From Carya illinoinensis (lineage: Eukaryota; Streptophyta; Magnoliopsida; Fagales; Juglandaceae): a stretch of DNA of 64,000 nucleotides. Position 1 is the first letter of the stretch. Each line of letters opens with the position of its first letter. A program made the position numbers and the translations under genes. Of this stretch, positions 22,800 through 32,224 are shown piece after piece. The stretch lies in the NCBI RefSeq assembly GCF_018687715.1, contig NC_056756.1, positions 34,137,480 through 34,201,479 on the forward strand, read 5' to 3'. Under the pieces are notes generated by a model, which saw only the letters and a list, made by a program, of their open reading frames with translations, did not search any database and had not been told where the DNA came from.

Positions 22800-23123
22800 G
22801 ATTCACAGCAAAGCGTCCGTCTGTCTCTCTCACGGTACTGACACTCCTAGAGCGAGAAACAGTCACCAGAGCCACAATCAGATTTAAATCACAGTATCTT
22901 TAGAGAGAGACACATACAAAAACACTCTCCCTCTCTCTCTCTTCTCTCTTTCTCTATCTGTGACCGTTTTCATACTCACAAGCACTGTCGTTGCATCTAA
23001 GTAAATCTACATCTCTATCATTTTATATATACATCGGATTCGAAACCCTAGCTTTGGGATCCTGAGAACGAGGTGCATTTTGATGTGAGATACGTAGGTA
23101 GTGTCGAATCGATCAGATCAGCT
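22800..23123 (+). promoter_or_regulatory. MAP70 5' leader and proximal promoter region
   Basis: The sequence changes from AT-rich to balanced composition at about 22790. It contains a CT-rich tract (about 22926-22960) and AAACCCTAG at 23043-23051, both typical of plant 5' leaders. The true transcription start cannot be seen. An in-frame GTG at 23073 is not used as the start because the ATG at 23124 gives the expected protein. Confidence 0.5.
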
Positions 23124-26100
23124 ATGGTGGAGGTGTACGAAGGAGGAACAGTGGCTCCTGAGATGGCGCCGCGGGAGGAGAGCAATGGCAGTGCCGAGCC
23201 GACGCACGCTCCGACTCCACCGGCGCCGCTGACGGTGTCAGGATCGTTCAAGGATGGCAAGAGCTCGTCGCGGAGGAGGGCGTCGGTGAGGCCCAGCCTG
23301 GACGCGGACGAGTTCTTTAACCTGCTTCACGGGTCGGATCCGGTCAAGGTCGAGCTCAATCGGCTTGAGAACGAAGTCCGAGGTGCGGAATGCCACTCGA
23401 TCCGCTGCGTTTCAAGCTCATTTGGAAGAGATGCGTGTTGATGTATTTTTTTTATTGGTGGTTTTGTTGGTATTGTGCAGACAAGGACCGGGAGTTGGGA
23501 GAGGCCCAGGCGGAGATCAAGGCCTTGAGGTTATCTGAACGACTTAGAGAAAAGGCCGTCGAAGAGGTCATTTATATTTTTCTCATATTATCTTGGTTTT
23601 TTTGTTTTTGTTTTTTCTGTTCGTTCTTATTGTTAGATGAGATGGCTGTTTATTTTTATTCATTCGTGGTTGTTCTCTTTGCTGTGCGCATTAAAAGTTA
23701 CGCCAATGTATCTTCAATTTATATGGATTCTTAATGATGAGAAACACTTATAATAGGGGTTTGAAGCCCATGGAGGATCTCGGTTTTTGTTTGATTAAAT
23801 TGGTGTTATTATATTTTCGAATTAGTTTTTTTTCTTTTATTTGGATATGCAGATCACAGGAATTGCATAAGAAGGCATTCGTAGAAAAGATAAACTGCAA
23901 AAGAATTTTCCAAAACTTCAAATTGTAGTGCAGATAATGTGTCCGTTGTTCTTCTAACGCTCATCATGCTTTTCTTTTCGTCCCATGTCACTTGGACTTA
24001 TTTTTCCAACAGCCTAATATCTCACTTCACTTTCCCTGGGTTTTTTGCTGGCTTCATGGTTTTGATGATTCTAGATTGCTTGTTGGTATTGAGAGAGTTG
24101 AATCTTTTGTATTGAGCCATTTTCGAGGCAAGTGAAAGTATTCTAGTTTTACATTATCTAGAATATTGGACTCTCTTAATTTCGACAAACATAATATACT
24201 TGATCAGTCATTCTAATCTTTATTACCTTTTTCTGTTGAGATGAATGCTGACTTTGTTTCCCTTTGCATTTTGATCACTATGTAGCTCACTGAAGAACTG
24301 TCAAAGGTTGAGGAGAAGCTGAAGTTAACAGAATCTCTTCTAGAAAGCCGAGTATTGCTCAAAGCCTCTTTCTATATTGCTGTGGTGGTTTGATTCCTGT
24401 TGCACGATGCTTTATTTATTCTACCAAAAACAAATGTTTTGCAGAATCTTGAAATTAAGAAAATCAACGACGAGAAGAAGGCTTCCATGGCTGCTCAGTT
24501 TGCTGCTGAAGCCACTCTTCGAAGGGTTCATGCTGCTCAAAAAGATGACGATATGCCTCCAATTGAAGCCATTCTTGCCCCTCTGGAGGCTGAGCTCAAG
24601 ATTGCTAAACAGGAGGCATGTGCTGTCGTTACAAACTATAATGATATTTTGAAATGTTGCCAGGAAAAAAGATTGAACTATAAATTTTTCTTCTTTCTAT
24701 AACTATAAGAACTAAATAAAAAAAAGGGAATCAGTTACAGGTAATATGAGCTTTGCCATTGATTAGTCACCTTGATTCTTGACAGATTGCAAAACTTCAA
24801 GATGATAACAAAGCATTAGACCGTCTTACAAAATCAAAAGAAGCAGCTTTAATTGAAGCTGAGAGGACAGTTCAGGTTGCCCTGGCAAAGGCCTCTTTGG
24901 TGGATGATCTCCAAAATAAAAACCAGGAACTAATGAAGCAGATAGAAATATGCCAGGTAAATAAAATTTTGTATGATGTTCTTTTTACCCAAGGTATTGA
25001 ATCTTGGGAAGTGTAATCTTTGTGCTTATTGTGTAATATTAGAATGGACTTTAATCTCTACTTGGTGTGTGCTAGGAAGAAAATAAAATCTTGGACAAAA
25101 TGCATAGACAGAAGGTTGCAGAGGTTGAAAAGCTTACTCAAACTGTTCGGGAGTTGGAAGAGGCTGTTCTTGCCGGTGGTGCGGCTGCAAATGCTGTGAG
25201 GGATTATCAGAGAAAAGTTCAGGAGATGAATGTAATGTGCCTAACATAAAAGAATGCTCAATGCTGGAAGTTGCCTATGTTTACCCATAATCTTCCTCTA
25301 GTGGATGCATTCCTTAAAATTCTGAGGGTTTTATTTTTGTTACTCAGGAGGAAAGGAAAACACTTGACCGGGAGCTGGCCCGTGCAAAGGTTACTGCTAA
25401 TAGAGTGGCTGTAGTGGTTGCAAATGAGTGGAAGGATGCTAATGACAAAGTGATGCCTGTGAAGCAATGGCTTGAAGAACGAAGATTCTTGCAGGTAAAT
25501 GGTGACTTTTTTTTCTTTCTGATTTGATACTGATCTCTTATCATATGCTTTATTTGAAACACCTCTTTGTACTTTTTGTCATCTAATTATTGCCAAATTA
25601 TGTTGTTACAGGGAGAAATGCAGCATCTACGGGACAAGCTTGCTGTAACTGAGAGAACTGCAAAGTCTGAAGCACAGTTGAAAGTAATCATCTTGTTTTT
25701 ATAGTTCTTGCTGTTTATTTGTGCCCTTGTTTTCTTTGTTGGTGAATAAAGAGTTTTTTTTTTTCTTTTTCTTTATTTATTTAGGAGAAATATCATTTAC
25801 GACTAAAAGTGCTAGAGGAGAGTTTGAGAGGATCTTCTAATAGTAATCCTCGGAGTACATCGGAGGGACGAAGCATAACCAGTGGGTCTTCTCGTCGACA
25901 ATCCCTGGGTGGAGCTGATAACATCTCAAGATTAACCTCCAATGGCTATTTATCAAAGAGAACACCAGCCTCTCAGTTTAAATCCTCTTCTTTGTCCTCT
26001 AGCAGCAGTGCAGTATTGAAGCATGCTAAAGGCACTTCAAAATCATTTGATGGGGGCTCAAGGTCTTTGGAAAGGAGTAAGATTATTTTAAATGGAACAA

Positions 26101-28899
26101 ACCCCAGCCATTCATTCAACCAATCTTGTGAGGGAACAAAGGATGGTGAGGCAAATAGTAACTGGAAAGAAGGTTTGGATGAGAAGCCAAATGAGTTCCA
26201 GATGGTGGATACAGAGGATAGTGTCCCAGGGGTTTTGTATGATTTACTGCAAAAAGAGGTCATAATTTTGAGGAAAGCTGGCCATGAGAAAGATCAAAGC
26301 CTGAAAGACAAGGATGATGCTATTGAGGTTAATTTCTTATCTCGACTGTTATATGGCTGTATAATTATAATTTTCTTTTGGTAGCTGATAAAAAAATAAT
26401 AAATGCCTCTGGTTAATATTAAGTTTTGGTTGGTGCTTTTCAGATGTTAGCTAAGAAGGTAGAGACATTGACCAAGGCAATGGAAGTCGAAGCAAAGAAG
26501 ATGAGAAGAGAAGTAGCTACCATGGAAAAGGAGGTAGCTGCCATGCGAGTAGAAAAAGAACATGAGAATCGGGCAAAGAGGTTTGGTAATGCAAAGGGCC
26601 CTGTCACCAGTGCTCAGCTGCTTTCTGCAAGGTACTTCTTTCTCACCTCAATTTTTCTGCTAAATTAGTTGTATCAATTACACATTGCAATGCTGTGACA
26701 TGCATATGTTGTTTGTTGATTGTTAGATTAGCAGCCAATATATTGCTTGCTCCTACATCAGTTATGCATGTTGATCTTGAGGTTTTTGTGTCTCACCAAA
26801 TCTTCAAATTTCATCCTTTGTTTCTATTCTCAAGTTGAAGTTATTTTTATCAATTCTGGACATATACGTTTTACCTATTATGAGTAAGATTTGCCTTAAT
26901 ATCAAAACCTTTTCAAATTTTAATGTCCTGTTAGTATGCCATCCCAAGTGTTGCTCATTGTATTTCGTTTAAGTTTACTCCTATGAAAACATTCATGGGC
27001 TTAAGTCCGCATAAATTCATAGTAAGGTGTGGACTCTCATTTGCACTTTTAAATGCATTTTTCATTTGTATTTGAGTATTATTTCCATTAAATGAAACTT
27101 AACACAAACTTACCATGTAAATTAGACTAACAATATAAGAGGACAGAAGCTTGAGCAACCTCTGTTGACAGTTGCATTTGGTGTAGAAACTATGGTGATT
27201 CAACTCTTTCTAATGGGGCCTTAATTTTTCAACTGCACATTTTTGGTCCCTGGAATTTTGCCTACGTTCAATTTTGGTCCCTGGAATTTGAAAAGTTCAT
27301 TTTGTCCCCCGAGTAATTTTTTTTTTTATAAGCAAAAAGGGGGTGCAACACGAGGACTTCCCAGGAGGTCACCCATCCTAGTACTACTCTTACTTCTCCC
27401 CCGAGTAATTTAAAAGATCGAATGCCATTTTTTTTTTTTTTTGTCTGTTGGCCATGATTCAAATGCACACATGGCTGACAAGGCTGATGCGATATGGTTA
27501 TAATATGATGTTGCATGTACAGTTCACTTACAGGATTGCATTGCTGCTTTCATAATTTTCGAGGATGAAAATGAAACTTCTTAAATTTCAAGAACTAAAA
27601 CCAAAATTGGCCTAAATTTCAACCCAAGCAAACCTGTCGTGAGAGCTAGTCTCATTAGTAACCCCAAGGGTGGCATAGTGGTCCTTGGGCAAGCTGTAGA
27701 AATCGAATGTCCTGGGTTTGAAAACTCTGCATTCACTCTCTTGCGACTATTAGATTGGGAGTCTTTTTTTGGATTATTTGAGATGCACTTACAGGAAGCT
27801 CCTTGCCGATGGCCTATGCACCTTGGGTTTAGTTGGTACTTTGTCCTTGACATCTGATGCCAACAAAAAAAAGCTAGTCTTGTTAGTAATGTTGTCTACA
27901 TGATGTTCTATATGGTTAACATGCATCATTAATGTCTTTCTTTCTGATAGAGAAAGCCTTCTCTTTTGTAATGCCCTAATGGAATGCTCAAACCACATGA
28001 CTTATACTCCAAAAGGATGATACAATTGGAGCCCTATTGGAATTTTAAAAGAGCAAGAATTTCTCATTCCCAAGCAATTTGGGATTCCATACACCACCTA
28101 TCCTTATCCTTATCATTCTTATCATATCCCCTCAGAATCTCCCCCTCTGAAATTCCTGATGTCCTTGTTGGGCCCGTCCGTCTTAGGTGGCATGGTTCAA
28201 GTTCCACATTTCTGGTTGTGATAGGCTCTGATACTATTTGTAATGCCCCTAAGGAAGGCCCAAACCACATAGCCTATACTCCAAAAGGATTAGTCAATGA
28301 TATAATTGGAGTCCCATTAGAACCTTATAAAAAGCAAGAATTTCTCCATCTCAAGTAATGTGGGATCCCATATACCACCTATCCTTGTTATAAGGGGTAC
28401 CACCTATCCTTATCCAATACACCTTATTCCTTGTAGTTAGAAGACATTCCTCACATGCACACAGACACATGGCATGGATAAACATGTCCATATAGGTACA
28501 CTCTCCACAGCTATGCACAAGATCCCCTATAATTAGCATCCTATAAATTGAAAACATCGTGTATTCAACAATTCTTAAGGAATCATCGTGGCTTTATAGT
28601 TTAATACACTCACATTCTATTTAATACATCAAATGTCATAATGGTTGCATGTACATAATATAACAATCCAGTGGTTTTAAAGACTGAGTCACAGGGACAT
28701 GTTAAAAAAAAAAACGAGAGGTTCAATTCTTAGAGAGAATTGGGTTAAGAAGTTCATTTTAGTGATAATATCGTAATACATTTTGTTAAAAATTTCTCTT
28801 ACTGAGTGTTATCTTTGTTGAACTTATTATAAGTTGATAGAGTCCTTGAACTGGTGCAGAAACGTGACACGAGGGGGGTTGACACGCAGTACCCAATGA
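23124..28899 (+). CDS. MAP70: MAP70 family microtubule-associated protein, 11 exons, about 632 aa
   Basis: Encodes a plant-specific filamentous protein that binds cortical microtubules and shapes secondary wall patterning and cell expansion. Exons: 23124-23382, 23481-23566, 24286-24351, 24445-24615, 24786-24956, 25076-25231, 25348-25494, 25612-25683, 25785-26327, 26444-26631, 28860-28899; all phases match. Residues 1-60 are Ser/Pro/Arg-rich. About 70-390 is a long coiled coil with conserved blocks such as LLHGSDPVKVELNRLENEVR, AQKDDDMPPIEAILAPLEAE and VMPVKQWLEERRFLQGEM. A Ser-rich basic linker (about 395-500, RRQSLGGAD and KRTPASQF) and a second coiled coil (about 520-600, KKVETLTKAMEVEAKKMRRE) follow. 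The tiny last exon supplies TRGGLTRSTQ and a TGA. Intron 4 uses a GC donor. The length matches the family (about 600-640 aa). No disabling change is seen, and the last intron carries several retroposons. Confidence 0.95.
24616..24785 (+). other. MAP70 intron 4, GC-AG type
   Basis: After the codons AAA CAG GAG the sequence is GCATGT, and only this junction joins in frame to ATTGCAAAACTT after the AG at 24784-24785, giving the conserved KQEIAKLQDDN reading. The nearby GT at 24620 would shift the frame. Confidence 0.85.
27320..27397 (-). mobile_element. 5S-rRNA-derived retroposon with L1-like tail
   Basis: On the - strand, 27390-27339 matches the 3' half of plant 5S rRNA (AGAGTAGTACTAGGATGGGT... 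to GTTGCACCC). It is followed by CTTTTTGCTTAT and an A-run. The same 14-bp sequence CCCCCGAGTAATTT flanks it on both sides (27306-27319 and 27398-27411), so it was inserted by target-primed reverse transcription. The tail resembles the CTTTTACTTATAAAA terminus of the L1 at 39441. It is either a 5S-derived SINE or a one-off chimera; it lacks the 5S 5' half and is too short to be a working rRNA gene. Confidence 0.8.
27662..27872 (+). mobile_element. tRNA-derived SINE in MAP70 intron 10
   Basis: 211 bp starting with a box-A-like GGTGGCATAGTGGTCCTTGG and a box-B-like GGGTTTGAAAACTC, ending in an A-run. It is flanked by 17-bp duplications with two mismatches (GCTAGTCTCATTAGTAA at 27645-27661; 27873-27889). 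Confidence 0.8.
27967..28410 (-). mobile_element. TRIM-like miniature LTR retroelement
   Basis: Two copies of a roughly 155-bp repeat (27967-about 28120; 28239-about 28400) begin TGTAATGCCC and share blocks such as ACTCCAAAAGGAT and CCATATACCACCTATCC-like ends. They enclose about 120 bp. At 28224-28236 the inner side of the right repeat has GGCTCTGATACTA, the complement of an initiator-tRNA-Met primer site with one mismatch. Beside the left repeat is a pyrimidine tract (TCTCCCCCTCT), the complement of a polypurine tract. No coding sequence is present. Outer ends and target duplication are not resolved. Confidence 0.6.
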
Positions 28900-29590
28900 C
28901 AAGGAATCCTTATTGCATTCCTGCAGTAAATCCGGATAGGCCTTGCTCTTTTTTATTTTCTTTCTTTTTATTTGTATTTCTAAATTTCCCCTTCTTTCGT
29001 GATCGACTATATGTAACCGGCATGCTGACGGTCAGACACGTCTCTACATTCACTGAAAGTTGGCGAAGAGAAGAAAATCCGAGTGACGAGAATGTGATGA
29101 AGAAATCAGTGTGCTGCTGACATAGATTGTAATTCCTCTGCTTAGGGATTGGTAAAAAGAGAAAACAAATGGGAGATAATTGACTTTGGGCTAACATTTT
29201 GTCAGGTTTTCTTTGTCTGAGTGTCCAGTCTGGTGATTGTATAGGTAGTGTATTGTATTTTTTTTTTTTTTTTTCTCTCTTTTTCAGTCTATATTTGTAT
29301 TCGGTGCCTAGTGTGATTGTTCTTGGGTTCAGCTTTGTTAATATTTTGGTAATCAGATCAAGATCCTCAGATCTTCTATGGTTGTGTTATTCATTTGTAG
29401 TTTCTTGTTGGTTTATAAATCTTTGGTAGAATAATCCCGGCAAATGTAGCAGTTCCTGATTTGTTTTATGTCGCAATCATGCAAAACTGTAATATGCTGG
29501 CTTCTGATTTTTACTGATTTTGTTCCTATTCGGGACAGAATCTTGTCTTTTATAGCCTGTGACCAAATAAATACTAATGTTATGTAATCT
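28900..29590 (+). other. MAP70 3' UTR
   Basis: T-rich downstream sequence with a canonical AATAAA at 29566-29571, the best candidate polyadenylation signal. Confidence 0.5.
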
Positions 29591-29616
29591 CTTTATTAAA
29601 CTCATTTTTTAAATGC

Positions 29617-29625
29617 TTAAAAAAA
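29617..29625 (+). mobile_element. Nine-base A-rich insertion with 19-bp target duplication
   Basis: TTAAAAAAA is flanked by the identical sequence AAACTCATTTTTTAAATGC at 29598-29616 and 29626-29644. This is the structure left by a reverse-transcription insertion that copied little more than the A-tail. Confidence 0.7.
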
Positions 29626-29644
29626 AAACTCATTTTTTAAATGC

Positions 29645-30609
29645 GTACGCAATTAAAAAGGCATTTCCTAGATCAAAGTTATGCGACCCAAATAGAAGTG
29701 ACAGAAGAGAGACTTGACTTCGATAAATGCAAGAATCATTCTTCTCAAAGCCCGTCCTCAGCGTGGTCCATATTTTCGTCGTTTTGACTCTTGAATCAGG
29801 ATTTGTTTGCAATCAATCCTTGTAGACTAGTTGTGTTTAAGGTCAATGCATCTGTGTTTGAATTTAAATTATAGGTACCGTTCGGGTCTAACGGAATTTA
29901 AATCTATTTTATAATAAAATAATTTAAAAAAGAAAAAGAAAAAGATGCCTTACAGGCTTATAGCCCATTTACCGAAGAGCCATACCCAAAATATGCAATG
30001 ACAAAATTATATCTAATAAAACTATATAAATAATTAAAATTTCTTTCTATTATGAATACAGTATTTATTTATAAATAACAATCAGTTGTATTTACTAAAT
30101 AATATAAAAAAGAGAGTGTTGATAGAAACACTACTCTTTTGTAGCCTTATTTAATCATTTTAAATAGGCGATGTTTTAGTAAAATAATATTAATTTTATG
30201 ATTAATTTTTATAAAAATATTCTCAATTTAAAAAAATATATATAAAAAGTCATAATTCTGATCGTACCTTTTTAACATTATGATTCCCAGTGGGCGGGTT
30301 ATTGTTATGGGCCATGCTAGAGGCACAGAAGATCCAGATTTCTACCGTCATTGTAAAAAACATATATTTTTTGTTTTTAAATATTTTAAAAAGTTAGAGA
30401 TGTATGAAATAATATTTTCTTAATTATTAAATAAAAAGAATATGAAAAAATAAAAAATAATTCATTACAAAATTTCGATAGAGGTTTTAATGGAAGTATT
30501 GTTTCTATCGTGATTGCTGTCTTCCTTTGCACATATTGACATCCATGTCACAAAGACAGTTCGAAGCCATGCTCCTATTCTCTACGTGGCCACTTACTCG
30601 TAGGTCTTC

Positions 30610-30643
<34 letters not shown>

Positions 30644-31080
30644 GAAAATGCCAAAAAGTAAACAAAAGGGAGGAAAAATAAATAGACAAGTAAAAAAAAA
30701 ATATTTTATTTATAAAGAAATTATAAAAATATATGTATTTTTTTATAATACAAAAAGTTATGTTTCTAAACTGTTGTGAGTTGGTATAATATATTAAATT
30801 ATAAAATAGATTTTTTAGATTATATAAAATTATATTAATTTATAAATTTATTTTTATATAATATTTTTTATGATTTTGCATGTTTCTAATTTACTTAAAT
30901 AATAATAATAATAATATTTTTTATGTGGGCAGAGTAAAGAGGTTATCATGGAGGTCATTGTTTGTCGGATAATATATCACATCTGTTTCATAAATATTCT
31001 TTCGTATATTAAGCTAAGCTTAAGCAAATTACATAAATATTCAAGCATGCAACTATAGTATTATAGCAGTTTTTTCGGTT
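29645..31080. other. Intergenic stretch between MAP70 and DRP1C
   Basis: A/T-rich with a GA microsatellite at about 30619-30642. A CT-rich, promoter-like block begins near 31080. No gene is seen and no element has readable ends. Confidence 0.5.
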
Positions 31081-31263
31081 TATTCCTCTTTTCTCTCTCA
31101 GATTCACGTTGTGCATGTGATTGAATTCAAAGCCTCGTTCTTGATCCTGCATTCTCTTCTCGGATCCAAATCATTCTATACCATAAACCCAGATCCCATA
31201 TTAAATCTCCTGCGACTCTATTAGACCATTTTGATTAGATCTTCGATCTCTTTCATTCCCAAG

Positions 31264-32179
31264 ATGGCGACGATGGAGAGCTTGATCGGCCTCGTCAACC
31301 GCATCCAGCGAGCCTGCACCGTCCTAGGCGATTACGGCGGCGAGGGAATGTCTCTATGGGAAGCTCTTCCTTCGGTCGCTGTTGTCGGAGGCCAGGTTCC
31401 GATCTATCAACGTTCTTTTCTTGATTTTACAATTTTGAGCTGGTCATATTCTTTTTTGCTTGTTGGTTTCGAAATGCTTGTTCTGTTTGTGTAAATCAGA
31501 GTTCCGGGAAATCTTCGGTTTTGGAAAGCGTGGTTGGAAGGGACTTCCTGCCTCGTGGATCCGGTAATTCTTGATTTTTGTGCCCATCTTTCTGAGTACC
31601 CACGTTTATTTTGTTGCTTGTATTGTTCTCTTTAGTTATGACGCTGGATCTACGTTTTTTTTGCAAGACAATTAAATCTAGTTATTCGTAGCATCTTTGA
31701 TATCAAAGCTCATTCCTAAGTAAGGCATACGTTCAACATTGCATTAAGCTCAGTGGAGTGTGAGCAATCGATTATCGGGCCCTAAAAAGAAAACAGAATC
31801 CAGAAACAGTTTTTGGTTTCTTTGCTAGCTTTCTAAGATAAAAATTTATTTATGGAAGTTTTTATAATATTTATATCGATCTGGATCATAAATATTTATA
31901 GATATAGGATATGATATTTTTATTAAAATCTAAATTTGCTTAGCTTATATTTCTATTTTTTAATTAGATGTGATAATCAGTACCTTTGCGAATATGATTA
32001 TCAATGTAATTTAATTTGCAAGATCATCTTCTAATTATATTAAAATGATTCTTCATTACTAATTATTTGGTTGGACTTTTTGTCTATTAGTTTTTTTATA
32101 TGTAAAATAAAATTTTTTATTAATTAAAAGAATTTTGGGAGCTCCAATTTTAAAATTGAATAATATTTTCTATTTTTTT

Positions 32180-32224
<45 letters not shown>

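Noticed and set aside
23073..23123. Upstream in-frame start for MAP70 at 23073
   Set aside because: It is GTG, not ATG; the ATG at 23124 gives the family-like N-terminus.
23390..23928. Open frames running from MAP70 exons into introns 1 and 2
   Set aside because: Intron read-through; in-phase GT-AG junctions explain the protein family match.
27339..27390. A working 5S rRNA gene
   Set aside because: Only the 3' half is present, without the 5' half or a complete internal promoter, and target duplications mark it as a retroposon.
28000..28400. CRISPR-like or satellite array from the repeated roughly 155-bp blocks
   Set aside because: Only two copies with primer-site and polypurine-like features between them; an LTR pair explains it better, and CRISPR does not occur in plant nuclei.
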